Both the position numbers and the translations under genes were made by a program. A stretch of DNA of 64,000 nt, from the NCBI RefSeq assembly GCF_002896965.1, contig NZ_LYMM01000051.1, forward strand, positions 62,001 through 126,000, given 5' to 3'. Shown here in pieces: positions 24,696-33,867 of this stretch. Within the stretch, counting starts at the first letter, position 1. Each line of letters opens with the position of its first letter. The stretch is from Novosphingobium guangzhouense (GTDB taxonomy: Bacteria; Pseudomonadota; Alphaproteobacteria; Sphingomonadales; Sphingomonadaceae). The notes under the pieces were generated by a model, which made no database searches, had not been told where the DNA came from, and was given only the letters and a program-made list of their open reading frames with translations.

Positions 24696-26240
24696 ATGCC
24701 CCTGCCCGATGCCCTCGACAGTGCCCCATCGCGCCTGCCGGACAGCGAAGCGGACTTCTTCGGCTCCGACGTCTACCGCCGCCACGCCACCCCCGCAGGC
24801 GTGTTCCGGCCGAGCAGCATCGCAGACTTGCGCGCCATTGTCCTCGCGGCGGCCGAAGCGGGACTGGCGATCCATACCCGCGGCGGCGGTGTGTCCTATA
24901 CCGATGCGCACTTGCCCAAGCGAGCCGACAGCGTGGTAATCGACAGTTCGGGTCTCGGCCGCGTGATATCCATCGACGAAACCGACATGACCGTCACCGT
25001 CGAGCCGGGAATCAGCTGGAAGGCGCTGGACGATGCGCTCGCCTCGTACGGGCTGAAAGTGCCTTTCGTCGGCACCTTCAGCGGCCTTGCCGCAAGCGTC
25101 GGCGGCACGATAAGCCAGAATGCCAACGGTCACGGCTCCAACGCCAACGGCATTTCAGCAGACAGTGTCATAGCCGTGGAAGTGCTGCTGCCGGACGGGA
25201 CATTCGTGCGCACCGGCACAACCGGCTCACAAGCGCACTGGGGCCATTTCCGCAACTATGGTCCGGACCTCGCCGGCCTGTTCCTGGGAGATTCCGGGGC
25301 CCTGGGCATCAAAACGGCGATCACGCTGAAACTGCTGCGTCGCAAGCCCGCACATGAGACCGCATCCTTCACTTTCCCCGACTTCGCCGCTCTGCACGGC
25401 TGCATGTCCACGATCGCGGCCATGAAGATCGAGGAGAAGTCATTCGGGCTCGATCTTGCGCTGTCGCAGGGCCAGATCGCCAGGCAGGACACCGGCACGA
25501 TGCTCTCCGTAGCAAAGGGCGTGTGGCGTTCGTCTCCCAACGCGCTGGCAGGAGCGCGCAGCCTGGTTCGCATGGCAGCAGCGGGACGACGGGTTCTGGC
25601 CTCCGCGCCTTACGCTGCGCATTACATCGCCGATGGCTATTCCGCCGTGGAAGCGCGCGCCAAGATCGACGCCATTCGCAAGGTAGCGACTGGCTTCGGG
25701 CGTGAAATCGCCAACTCAGTGCCGACGGTCGTGCGGGCAATGCCGTTCCAGCCCTTGCACAATATGCTGGGCCCCGCAGGTGAGCGCTGGGTGCCGTTGC
25801 ATGGCCTGCTCCCCCACTCGCGCGTGGCCTCGTTCCATGCCGCCTTTAGCGCTTACGTAGAGAGCAAGCGGGCCGAGATGGACCGCAAAGGCGCCTACAT
25901 CGGCGCAATGTTCTCTTCGATCGGGGCAGGAACGTTCCTTTACGAACCGGCCCTGTACTGGAAGGACGAACTGACACCCTATCATGAACGGATGATGGAG
26001 CCGCGCTACCTCGCCAGCCTGCCGCGCCATGCCGCCAATCCCGAAGGTGCCGCGCTTGTCGAGGAAATCCGCACCGAGATCATCGGTCTGATGCATGCCC
26101 ACGGCGCGGGCCATTTTCAGGTGGGCAAGCTTTACCCCTACGCGCGTGAACGTGACGAGGGTGCGCTGGCTCTGCTGCAGGCAATAAAGGCGCAGGTGGA
26201 CCCCAGGGGGCTGCTCAATCCGGGCGCGCTGGGCATCTGA
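24696..26240 (+). CDS. FAD-binding oxidase, VAO/PCMH type
   Basis: The FAD domain (about 1-220) of this 514-residue protein shows HTRGGGVSYTDAH, DSSGLGRVIS, VEPGISWKALDDAL and VGTFSGLAASVGGTISQNANGHG, typical of the PCMH/vanillyl-alcohol-oxidase fold (FAD_binding_4). The C-terminal part ends VDPRGLLNPGALGI, as in VAO-type oxidases and glycolate/lactate dehydrogenases. Two in-frame ATGs at 24690 and 24696 follow GAGAGAG; the second has better spacing. The substrate could be a phenolic ether, an alcohol or an amine. A relative of its C-terminal half is cut by the right edge at 63362-64000. It ends operon B, 38 bases from the convergent P450 gene. Confidence 0.9.
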   Translation: MPLPDALDSAPSRLPDSEADFFGSDVYRRHATPAGVFRPSSIADLRAIVLAAAEAGLAIHTRGGGVSYTDAHLPKRADSVVIDSSGLGRVISIDETDMTVTVEPGISWKALDDALASYGLKVPFVGTFSGLAASVGGTISQNANGHGSNANGISADSVIAVEVLLPDGTFVRTGTTGSQAHWGHFRNYGPDLAGLFLGDSGALGIKTAITLKLLRRKPAHETASFTFPDFAALHGCMSTIAAMKIEEKSFGLDLALSQGQIARQDTGTMLSVAKGVWRSSPNALAGARSLVRMAAAGRRVLASAPYAAHYIADGYSAVEARAKIDAIRKVATGFGREIANSVPTVVRAMPFQPLHNMLGPAGERWVPLHGLLPHSRVASFHAAFSAYVESKRAEMDRKGAYIGAMFSSIGAGTFLYEPALYWKDELTPYHERMMEPRYLASLPRHAANPEGAALVEEIRTEIIGLMHAHGAGHFQVGKLYPYARERDEGALALLQAIKAQVDPRGLLNPGALGI

Positions 26241-26277
26241 CGCCGCAACTGCGCGAAATCCTGATCGACCGTGTGGA

Positions 26278-27516
26278 TCAGCTCTTCGCGCTGATCCGCA
26301 CCGGCAGTCGCTCCAGCCCGCGGAAAGTGAAGCTGTTGATCCACGGCCGCCCGGCAGAGAGAATTGCCACGTCATAGCTACCGAAAAGCTCGGTGAAAAA
26401 CTCGGCGAGTTCCATCTTCGCCAGCAAATGGCCGAGGCAGAAGTGCATACCCGGCCCAAACGCCATGGAGCGATTGTTGTCGCGGTCCGGATCGATCTCG
26501 TCCGGCCGCTGCCACATGCGCGGATCACGGTTGGCGGATATGTTCATGCCATAGACGAAATCGCCTTTGCGGATCGTCTTGCCATGCCACTCGAAATCCT
26601 CGCGCGCTATGCGCAGCATGCCCTTGGCCATGCCGATGTAGCGCAGCAGTTCGTCCACGACTTGCGCTGCATCAGAAGAACTTGAAAGCAGGCGCTGCTG
26701 CAGCACCGGCCGTTCATGCAATTCGAGCATACCCAGTGTCAGCATATGCATCGTGGTCTCGAAGCCTGCGATGATGGTCGCATGGCAAGCCCCCAACAAT
26801 TCATCATCGGACAACTGGTCGTTTGCATCGCGCGCCTGAACAAACTGGCTAAGCAGATCTTCTTTCGGGCTTTCGCGACGTTCGGCGATAAGCTTGAGCA
26901 GTTCAACGTTCATGTCGGCGAGGGTCTGGTGATAAAGGTCCACCATGTCTCGCGTCAGTACGGCTGCGCCGGTCGCCTGCTGGATCGCCCCAGCCCAGTC
27001 GGCGAACTGATCGCGCAAGTGGTCCGGGATGCCGAACATCGCAGTGATTACCCGCGCCGGAAGTTCACGCGCGACCGCGTGAACGTAGTCCACCTCGCGC
27101 CCGTCCACTTCGCTCAGAATGTCCGCGCTGATCTTGCGTGAGGCGGGACGCAAAGCGTCCACCACCTTGCGCGAAAACGCATTCGCCATCAGCCGCCGCA
27201 GGCGGGAATGAACCGGCTGATCGACGTTGGAAATCCACTTCTCCTCGAATTGCGCGACCAGAGGATATTCCGCCCGAACATCGGCCACGAGCGTGGAGAG
27301 AAACGGCACGATACGCGACGCGGACAGCCGCTGGTCCCGAAACGTCGCCATGACATCGTCGTAGCGCGTCACGATCCACGCCTGCTGCTTTTCGCTCCAG
27401 AACACCGGGTCCTGGCCCTGGAGCGCGCGCAGCGGACTCCAGGGATCTTCGAGGAAGGCCGGGGAGCCGAAGTCGACATCCTGCACCGGTTCTGCGATTC
27501 CGGTTTCTCCGGCCAT
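26278..27516 (-). CDS. Cytochrome P450
   Basis: This 412-residue soluble bacterial P450 has the I-helix oxygen-binding AGFETT, the ExxR motif ELLR, and the heme-thiolate loop FGPGMHFCLG with Cys at about residue 360. It needs separate ferredoxin and reductase partners, which are not seen beside it. The start was set at 27516 because AAGGAG lies 8 bases before this ATG; upstream GTG and ATG codons are too close to that site. It follows the TonB receptor gene by 85 bases on the same strand and may be co-transcribed. The substrate is unknown. Confidence 0.94.
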   Translation of the reverse strand: MAGETGIAEPVQDVDFGSPAFLEDPWSPLRALQGQDPVFWSEKQQAWIVTRYDDVMATFRDQRLSASRIVPFLSTLVADVRAEYPLVAQFEEKWISNVDQPVHSRLRRLMANAFSRKVVDALRPASRKISADILSEVDGREVDYVHAVARELPARVITAMFGIPDHLRDQFADWAGAIQQATGAAVLTRDMVDLYHQTLADMNVELLKLIAERRESPKEDLLSQFVQARDANDQLSDDELLGACHATIIAGFETTMHMLTLGMLELHERPVLQQRLLSSSSDAAQVVDELLRYIGMAKGMLRIAREDFEWHGKTIRKGDFVYGMNISANRDPRMWQRPDEIDPDRDNNRSMAFGPGMHFCLGHLLAKMELAEFFTELFGSYDVAILSAGRPWINSFTFRGLERLPVRISAKS

Positions 27517-27601
27517 TTGCATCACTCCTTGGTCATCAGTTTTATGCCGGGATGCCGACGCATCATGCCCGGCATCTGCTCAGGCACCGCACTGGCTTTG
27601 T

Positions 27602-29761
27602 TCACATCTTGTAGCGAAAGCCGATGCGCCAGACGCGCGGCTCCAGCGGGATCTTGTAGCCGAACACACCCGGTACGAACTCGGCCGAAGCGAACCAGTC
27701 CTTTGAATCGAACACATTGGTGGCCTGCGCATAGATCTGTATGTGATCGCCGGGCAGCTTGTAGGTGATCGACGCATTGGCGCGCCCGATGGCCGGATTC
27801 TGCGAGGCTTCCGATAGCGATACGAGCGAATTGTAGGACGAACGCCAGCTGTAATCCGCGGCGAGTGTCATTGTGCTGTCGCCCACCGGGATATCCGCCG
27901 TGCCGCCGACCTGATACTGCCAGCGAGAGATAAGCGGCAACCGCGTCGCCCCGGCAGTCGCCGCCTGAGATTCAGGATCGAGTTCCTGATATTTGTCGTA
28001 AGTGTAAGTCACGTTCCCGAAAAGGCTGACACCCTCCACGGGCCGCAGGGTCGATTCCAGTTCGATGCCCTGCACTTTGGCTTTGGCCGCGTTCTGGATG
28101 AGATAACTGCCTGCGACATTCCCCAATGCCAGCGTCTGCAGGTTGTCGAGGCTCTCATGATAGGCCGCAAGGTTCAGTTGCAACGCGCGATCAAGCAGGT
28201 CCACCTTGGCGCCGACTTCGTAGGACCATGCGAATTCCGGAGCATAAGGCCGCCCGTACCCGTCCGGTTCACCCGAATTGAGCGAGTTGAAACCTGCTGC
28301 CCGATAGCCGCGGGCCACGGTGGCATAGACCATCGCGTCAGGAGAAAACTTGTACTGAAGGTTGAACTTGGGCGTCCAGACGTTGGCCTTGATGGCGTAA
28401 TTCAGTTCATGCATTACGCCCAGCGCATCCGGCGTGGTGCCGAAGAACCGCTTGGTATCGTGGGTGTAGCGGATACCCGCCGATGCAGTCAGGCCGGGCA
28501 CGACCTCGTAGTCTGCCTGGGCATAACCCGCATAGCTTTTCGAGGTCGTATCGATCGTCGAAGGCTGGAGCTGATAGCCAAGGTAGATATCCCCCGCCGT
28601 GCCCTGTTCTGCATGTTCACGGAAGTAGAAGGCGCCCGCGATGAAGTGGAAACGATCGTCGGCACTGTTGGCAAGAAACTGGAATTCCTGCGTGAACTGG
28701 TTCTGGCGCCCCAGACTGTCACGATAGAACCCGACGATCGGGTCCGCATCGCTGCCCGGCGCCACGTAGCCCCCCGCAAAGTCGAGCGCCCAGCGCTCCT
28801 TGAGGTGCTGGTAGGCGGTGATGGAACGCACGGTGATCGCATCGCTCAGATCGTAGCCAAGCCTGCCGGAGAACGAATACTGCTCATTGTTGCCAAGGGC
28901 GGGAAGCGGCGTGCGAGTCTCGTAGAAGCCGATCGCCGGATTGTAGGGAGATGTCGGCTCGATCGGAAGGAAGTGCTGGCCGTCACTGGTGCTCTTGGCA
29001 TAGCGCGCGGTGACCACCGCCTCCAGCTTGTCGACATTGGTCACACCAAGGGCAACCTGCCCACCGTAGCGGCGGAACTTGGTCACGTCCTCGCCGGTGT
29101 AGATGTTATGCTGCCAGCCCTGGTTGCGGTTGTCGTAGAAGCCCGAGGCCGCCAGCGCGAGGTTCCCGGTGATCGGCGCTCCGACGCTGACCTTGGCTTT
29201 CACTTCCTCGAAACGGGCGTAGCTGATGTCGAAATTCGCCCAGTGCTCCCCATTCGGCTGGCGGGTGACCAGCTTGATCGCCCCGGTCATCGAGTTGCGA
29301 CCATAAAGCGTCCCCTGCGGCCCGCGCAGCACCTCGACCCGCTCGATGTCGGCAAGGTCGTAGTCAGCCGCGGAAAGGCGCGACTGGTAGACGTCGTCGA
29401 TGTAGATCGCGACAGGAGATTCAGAGGTGATGGTGCCGCCGTTCTGTTCCAGCGCCCCGCGCATGGCGACCTGAAGCGTGCTTGGCGATGCGGTGCCCTG
29501 GCTCAGGTAAAGGCCCGGCGTGTTCTGCGCGATATTGACCACGCTGCTGATCGCGCGATCTTCCAGCATTTCGGGACTGAAGGCGCTCACGGCAATCGGA
29601 GTGTCCTGCAGCGACTGTTCACGACGCTGCGCCGTGACGACGATGTCGTTGCCGCTGACGGCCTCCGACGTAGTCTGAGCAGCCTCCTGCGCCATTGCCG
29701 GCGCAGTTGCGAATGTGGTGGCAAGAGTGGTGCTGAAAAGGAAACCGAACCGACTGGACAT
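27602..29761 (-). CDS. TonB-dependent outer-membrane receptor
   Basis: This 719-residue receptor has a signal peptide (MSSRFGFLFSTTLATTFATAPAMAQ), a TonB-box-like NDIVVTAQRR, then a plug domain with VYIDDVYQSR-type sequence and VEVLRGPQGTLYGRNSMTGAI. The barrel ends with a terminal aromatic-rich strand (WRIGFRYKM). This subfamily of sphingomonad receptors imports organic compounds as well as siderophores. The ATG at 29761 was preferred because the signal peptide starts there; the open frame upstream has no signal features. It is divergent from the SDR gene with a 226-base upstream region and precedes the P450, which suggests import of the P450 substrate. Confidence 0.94.
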   Translation of the reverse strand: MSSRFGFLFSTTLATTFATAPAMAQEAAQTTSEAVSGNDIVVTAQRREQSLQDTPIAVSAFSPEMLEDRAISSVVNIAQNTPGLYLSQGTASPSTLQVAMRGALEQNGGTITSESPVAIYIDDVYQSRLSAADYDLADIERVEVLRGPQGTLYGRNSMTGAIKLVTRQPNGEHWANFDISYARFEEVKAKVSVGAPITGNLALAASGFYDNRNQGWQHNIYTGEDVTKFRRYGGQVALGVTNVDKLEAVVTARYAKSTSDGQHFLPIEPTSPYNPAIGFYETRTPLPALGNNEQYSFSGRLGYDLSDAITVRSITAYQHLKERWALDFAGGYVAPGSDADPIVGFYRDSLGRQNQFTQEFQFLANSADDRFHFIAGAFYFREHAEQGTAGDIYLGYQLQPSTIDTTSKSYAGYAQADYEVVPGLTASAGIRYTHDTKRFFGTTPDALGVMHELNYAIKANVWTPKFNLQYKFSPDAMVYATVARGYRAAGFNSLNSGEPDGYGRPYAPEFAWSYEVGAKVDLLDRALQLNLAAYHESLDNLQTLALGNVAGSYLIQNAAKAKVQGIELESTLRPVEGVSLFGNVTYTYDKYQELDPESQAATAGATRLPLISRWQYQVGGTADIPVGDSTMTLAADYSWRSSYNSLVSLSEASQNPAIGRANASITYKLPGDHIQIYAQATNVFDSKDWFASAEFVPGVFGYKIPLEPRVWRIGFRYKM

Positions 29762-29987
29762 GACGATTTTCCCTGAACCTTTGTTGTCCGAGGAAGGTGC
29801 CTCACAACCGATTTCGGACAATTTGAGTCGAGTTCGTTGATCACCAGCCGATGATTTATCACTAGGCGGACAGCCATCAGAATCCGTGCTTGCCCGCGAA
29901 CAGCGAAGGTTAACCGCGAAGCAGGGTCGCATCTGTGCCACACCGGCAACAGGTTGGAATCACATCTTATCGGGAACCCAAGTCACG

Positions 29988-30746
29988 ATGATCAAAGACA
30001 ATTTCACCGGCCTGAACGTCGTCGTCACCGGCGGTGCGGGTGGTCTTGGCAAGGCCATCGTCACGGCATTCGCTGCAGCTGGCGCCACTGTCATCAGTGC
30101 CGATCTTGCCACCTCCGGCGAAATTGCAGGTGATGGCAAAGTCATCGAACGCAGCCTCGACGTGACCAGCGAAGATTCCTGGATCGCGCTGATGGACTAT
30201 ATCGATCGCGAGCTTGGCGGCATCGACGTACTGGTCAACAATGCCGGCATCTACCGCCCCAACATCCCCTTCGAAGACATGCCCCTGGAGCTGTGGCAGA
30301 AGCACTTCGCAATCAATTCGGACGGCGTATTCCTTGGTTGCAAGCACGCCATCCGGCGCATGAAGGCCAGCGGCAGGGGCGGTGCGATCGTCAACATGGG
30401 CTCGGGCATGTCGATCACAGCCAACCCGACCGGGGCAGCTTATTGCGGATCAAAGGCCGCGGTTCTGATGACCACGCGCACTGCAGCGCGGGCTGCGGGG
30501 CGCTATGGCGTGCGCGTCAATGCAGTGCTGCCTGGCGCGGTGCCGACGGAAATGCTCATGGGCAACAAGCTGGATGGCGAGAGCGACGGTGACTTCCTCG
30601 CTAAGATGGAAACCTACAGCCCGCTCGGTCGCCTCGCCACGCCTGAGGACATCGCCAATAGCGTGCTGTTCCTGGCCGATCCGGCCAACAAGGCGGTCTC
30701 GGGCGTGTTCATCCCGGTCGACGGCGGGAACATTCCCGGCGCCTGA
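29988..30746 (+). CDS. Short-chain dehydrogenase/reductase (SDR), classical
   Basis: This 252-residue classical SDR has TGGAGGLGKAI for the cofactor, NNAGIY, Ser in NMGSGMSI, active-site YCGSK and a C-terminal VSGVFIPVDGGNIPGA. It is a NAD(P)-dependent alcohol dehydrogenase or ketone reductase. The ATG at 29988 fits the family start. It is divergent from the TonB receptor and ends at a strong bidirectional terminator, so it is probably a single-gene transcript. Confidence 0.92.
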   Translation: MIKDNFTGLNVVVTGGAGGLGKAIVTAFAAAGATVISADLATSGEIAGDGKVIERSLDVTSEDSWIALMDYIDRELGGIDVLVNNAGIYRPNIPFEDMPLELWQKHFAINSDGVFLGCKHAIRRMKASGRGGAIVNMGSGMSITANPTGAAYCGSKAAVLMTTRTAARAAGRYGVRVNAVLPGAVPTEMLMGNKLDGESDGDFLAKMETYSPLGRLATPEDIANSVLFLADPANKAVSGVFIPVDGGNIPGA

Positions 30747-30773
30747 ACTCAGCCGCAGTCCGAACACAAAAAA

Positions 30774-30806
30774 CCCGCCCTGCTAAACGCAGGGCGGGCT
30801 TTTTTT
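30774..30806. terminator. Bidirectional rho-independent terminator
   Basis: A perfect 10-bp GC-rich stem (CCCGCCCTGC at 30774-30783 with GCAGGGCGGG at 30789-30798) encloses a 5-base loop. It is followed by seven T on the plus strand and preceded by six A, so it works in both directions. It lies between the convergent SDR and GPH transporter genes. Confidence 0.92.
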
Positions 30807-30824
30807 CTCAGTGCAACGGGCCGA

Positions 30825-32252
30825 TCAGCGCTCCAGGCCGGGCGACGGCTCAAGACGAGCCGCGTCCTCCCAGTTCTCCGGTCCCGTCGAAATCTCGGCC
30901 GGGTCGAGCCGGTAACGCGAAAACACCAGCAGGCTGAGGAACTGCGTGAGCACGGGAACGGCCGAGTAGAGGAGCACCACGCCCAGCACCGCGTTCTGGC
31001 TCTGCTGCACCACGCCATGGGTAGAAGACACGAAGCCGAACGCACTCATGATGATCCCCGCCACCAGCGGGCCAAGGGCGAATGCCAACTTCTCGGCGGC
31101 ACTGAAGATGCCGGAAAACACACCTTCGTTCGCCGAGCCGTGGCGGCGGCGGTGCAGGTCGACGGTGTCCGTCAGCATCGAGAACGAAAGCAGCAGGAAG
31201 CCCGTGTTGACGACACCGATGAACACGCCGCGTGCCAGCACTAGCAGGCCTTCGCGCGTCAGGTCGCCGATCAACGGCAGGGTCAGGACTACCGGGCTCT
31301 CAGGCTCGACGAAGTACCACGTCACGGTAACCAGCATCCACAGTACCGAGCCCACGACGTAGCACTTCTCCTTGCCGAACCGACGCGACAGGTAAAGGAA
31401 CGTCGGCTGGCTGAGCAGGCTGCCGCAAGCCATGGCGATCACGAACGTCGGAATGATGTGCACCAGGTTCAGCGCGTAGACGTAGTAGAACCCGATGACG
31501 GTATAGCTCGAAGCCTGACCGATGCCCTGGATGAAGGTGGTCGCCAGCAGGATCATGAACGGCTTGTTCGAAGCGACCGAACTCAGCTGATCCAGCATCT
31601 TGCCCGGTGCCTGCGTTCCCTTGAGCAGCGGCACGCCACGCAGGCCGAAGGCGGGGATAAGCATCGAAACGAGGCACAGCGCCGCAAAGGAGAACGCCAT
31701 GACGTGCCAGCCATGCGCCCCGCCGCCCAGCGCGAATACCAGCGGCTGCGCCACGCCCACGCCGATCACTACGCCGCCGATCGTCGCCGCCATGCGGAAC
31801 GTCAGGATACGGGTGCGCTCATGCGGGTCGTTCGAAAGCTCCGACGCGACTGCAAGATACGGCACCGAATAGATGCTGAAGGCCGTGGAAGCGACCAGGA
31901 ACAGCACACAGACCGCAGCAGCAGCGACATAGGGGCTGGGATATTCGACAATGGCGAAAAGGCTGGCGAAGCCAAGGCTGGTCAGGATCGCGCCGATCCC
32001 CAGGAAGCCTGTGCGTCCCCAGGCTTCCTTCTTGCGATCGGAAAAGACGCCGACCAGCGGGTCGCACACGATCACCCAAAGCTTGGGGATCAGGATGACG
32101 ATGCCCGAGAGCCAGGGCGGAATGCCCAGGATCGTGGTCATGAAGATCGGCAGGAGAACGGCCGGCGTGTCGCGGAAAATCTGCGCACCAAGCTGCCCGG
32201 CGCCATAAGCGGCCGCCGTGCGGGTAGGCACCCGTTTCAGGTCATGTGTCAT
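30825..32252 (-). CDS. GPH-family symporter (MFS), paralogue B
   Basis: This 475-residue transporter has about twelve membrane segments. YGAGQLGAQIFRDTPAVLLP and CDPLVGVFSDRKKEAWG match the GPH signature and are nearly the same as in the protein at 14180-15589; LTDTVDLHRRRHGSANEGVF is the later family motif. No ribosome site is seen directly before the ATG; instead a hairpin (32262-32308) ends 10 bases upstream. It follows the HMG-CoA-lyase-like gene by 133 bases on the same strand and ends at a strong terminator. The substrate is unknown. Confidence 0.92.
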   Translation of the reverse strand: MTHDLKRVPTRTAAAYGAGQLGAQIFRDTPAVLLPIFMTTILGIPPWLSGIVILIPKLWVIVCDPLVGVFSDRKKEAWGRTGFLGIGAILTSLGFASLFAIVEYPSPYVAAAAVCVLFLVASTAFSIYSVPYLAVASELSNDPHERTRILTFRMAATIGGVVIGVGVAQPLVFALGGGAHGWHVMAFSFAALCLVSMLIPAFGLRGVPLLKGTQAPGKMLDQLSSVASNKPFMILLATTFIQGIGQASSYTVIGFYYVYALNLVHIIPTFVIAMACGSLLSQPTFLYLSRRFGKEKCYVVGSVLWMLVTVTWYFVEPESPVVLTLPLIGDLTREGLLVLARGVFIGVVNTGFLLLSFSMLTDTVDLHRRRHGSANEGVFSGIFSAAEKLAFALGPLVAGIIMSAFGFVSSTHGVVQQSQNAVLGVVLLYSAVPVLTQFLSLLVFSRYRLDPAEISTGPENWEDAARLEPSPGLER

Positions 32253-32261
32253 GACGATGTT

Positions 32262-32308
32262 GCTAGCGTCCTTGAGGGAGGGAGGAGGACCAAGGACAGG
32301 ACGCTAGC
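32262..32308 (-). promoter_or_regulatory. Leader hairpin before the GPH transporter gene
   Basis: A perfect 10-bp stem pairs GCTAGCGTCC (32262-32271) with GGACGCTAGC (32299-32308); TTG/CAA can add three pairs after a 5-base bulge. The loop is purine-rich on the plus strand (pyrimidine-rich in the mRNA). In the transcript the 3' arm contains CAAGGA, the only Shine-Dalgarno-like sequence before the start codon, so the structure could limit translation. No T-run follows, so it is not a normal terminator. Confidence 0.5.
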
Positions 32309-32385
32309 TTACGCGCGGGGGTGTATGGAAGAGCGAGATGACGTTGTCCGCAGAGCGAGAACCCTTGCGGCAGGCCAAGACCCCT

Positions 32386-33324
32386 TCAGGCGGCTTCGCG
32401 CACCCTCGCCGGCGTGAAGCCCAGCGGCAGGCCCGCATCGGTGACGAAGCCATAGAGCGGCTCGCCCGGCAGCGCTTCGGCTACGATCGAACGGACCTTG
32501 AAGAGCATATCCAGGTCGATCCCCGTGTCGACCCCGATGGCTTCGAGCATGAACGCAAGGTCCTCGGTCACGATGTTCCCGCTCGCCCCCGGTGCGAACG
32601 GGCAACCGCCGAGCCCCCCCAGTGAGGCGTCAATGGTGTCGAGCCCGCAATCCAGTGCCGCCAGCACATTGGCAAGGCCAAGGCCACGGGTGTTGTGCAG
32701 ATGGATGCCGGTCAGCGCCGTGTCGCCCACCACGCCGCGTACCAGTTTCACCAGATGCTTCACGGCGGAAGGGTCGGCGTAGCCCGTCGTGTCGGAAAGG
32801 CCCACTTCGTCACAACCAGCTTCCATCAGCCGTTCCGCCAGCCGCGCGATCTGCGCGTCAGGTACGGAGCCTTCCAGCGTGCAGCCGAACACCGTGGAAA
32901 GGCTGCCCTCGAAATGCGGACGCTCGGCTTCGGGCAGCTCGCGGATCATCGCCGCGATCCGGGCGGCTTCCTCGACCACCTGATCGTGCGTCCGGCGCAG
33001 GTTCTTGAGCGAGTGGGTTTCCGAAACAGAAAGCGGCAGGGTCAGCTTGTGCGCTCCGGCAGCGATCGCATCGGCAGCGCCGCGCGCATTTGGCACCAGA
33101 ACGGCAACGGTCAGGTCCGGCAATGTGCGCGCAAACGCCACGATCTCTGCGGTGTCGGCCAGCTGCGGCAGAAGCTTCGCGGGAACGAAGCTACCCACTT
33201 CAATCTCCCGCACCCCGGTGGCCGCTTCGGCGGCGATCCATGCCTTCTTGGCCTCGGTCGGCATCACTGCCTTGACGTTCTGGAGGCCATCACGGGGGCC
33301 AACTTCGCTGATCAGAACCGACAC
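32386..33324 (-). CDS. mvaB: Hydroxymethylglutaryl-CoA lyase-like enzyme (HMGL family)
   Basis: This 312-residue TIM-barrel lyase has the N-terminal EVGPRDGLQN metal/substrate motif, GIHLHNTRGLGLAN with metal-binding His residues, and the catalytic cysteine in GGLGGCPFAPGASGN, the HMG-CoA lyase signature. The expected reaction is HMG-CoA to acetyl-CoA and acetoacetate, or a related acyl-CoA cleavage. The start is a GTG with GAAGAGAG about 10 bases before it. No other leucine-degradation gene is adjacent, so the role may be in the local catabolic pathway instead. Confidence 0.9.
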   Translation of the reverse strand: MSVLISEVGPRDGLQNVKAVMPTEAKKAWIAAEAATGVREIEVGSFVPAKLLPQLADTAEIVAFARTLPDLTVAVLVPNARGAADAIAAGAHKLTLPLSVSETHSLKNLRRTHDQVVEEAARIAAMIRELPEAERPHFEGSLSTVFGCTLEGSVPDAQIARLAERLMEAGCDEVGLSDTTGYADPSAVKHLVKLVRGVVGDTALTGIHLHNTRGLGLANVLAALDCGLDTIDASLGGLGGCPFAPGASGNIVTEDLAFMLEAIGVDTGIDLDMLFKVRSIVAEALPGEPLYGFVTDAGLPLGFTPARVREAA

Positions 33325-33341
33325 GTCTGGACGCTCTCTTC

Positions 33342-33370
33342 TTGCCTATATTGTTATATCTATATATCAT
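33342..33370 (+). promoter_or_regulatory. Candidate sigma-70-type promoter for the cupin gene
   Basis: An AT-rich stretch, unusual in this GC-rich window, holds TTGCCT (33342-33347) and TATCAT (33365-33370) with a 17-base spacer. It lies about 60 bases before the cupin start codon and in the 108-base gap shared with the divergent HMGL gene. Match to the consensus is partial, and both genes may use this region. Confidence 0.4.
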
Positions 33371-33432
33371 TTGTTTCCAGCCTGTCCACCGGACTTTTTG
33401 CCGCTGCGACTGATCACTTGGGGAGCCGTGAA

Positions 33433-33855
33433 ATGACCAAGACTGCCGTGTGCATCTATGCCGAAGCTGATGGTGGATCGCGCCTCGTCGACCTTGAAAT
33501 TCCGCTGACCCGCAAGGTGATCGCAGGGGACGGCACCACGCATTGGGAAGGAATCGCGCCGGCTTCGATCTGGGGTATCGCCACCGGCGATCCCAGCCAC
33601 TGCACCGACTGGCACCCCTGCGGCATGGCTGGCTTTTCCATCACGCTGGAGGGCAAGTGGGAAATCGAAGCGACGGATGGAACCCGCCGCCGCCTTTGCC
33701 CCGGCGACATGCTGGTGATGCTTGATACTACTGGCAAAGGTCACCGCTCATGGCCAAGTGGTGACAACCGCTGCCTGACGATGGGCGTCGGCTTCGGTGA
33801 CGGCGTGGAAGAGCGGATGCGTACCCTGCTGGCCGCGACCCTCGCTGCCGCGTAA
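33433..33855 (+). CDS. Cupin-domain protein, cytoplasmic, TGxGH subgroup
   Basis: This 140-residue single cupin has DWHPCGMAGFSITLEGKW in the first cupin motif region and PGDMLVMLDTTGKGHRSW in the second. The second motif (GD then DxTGxGH) is shared with the proteins at 49580-50149 and 54541-55128. Unlike those it has no export signal. A GGGAG ribosome site precedes the ATG; the frame is open far upstream but that part is antisense to the HMGL gene. The function may be a small metal-binding isomerase, dioxygenase or ligand-binding protein; not known. Confidence 0.82.
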   Translation: MTKTAVCIYAEADGGSRLVDLEIPLTRKVIAGDGTTHWEGIAPASIWGIATGDPSHCTDWHPCGMAGFSITLEGKWEIEATDGTRRRLCPGDMLVMLDTTGKGHRSWPSGDNRCLTMGVGFGDGVEERMRTLLAATLAAA

Positions 33856-33867
33856 AGTCCGCAAGGT

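Noticed and set aside
28157..29776. Antisense frame in the first TonB receptor
   Set aside because: Composition is that of a shadow; no start context and no domain.
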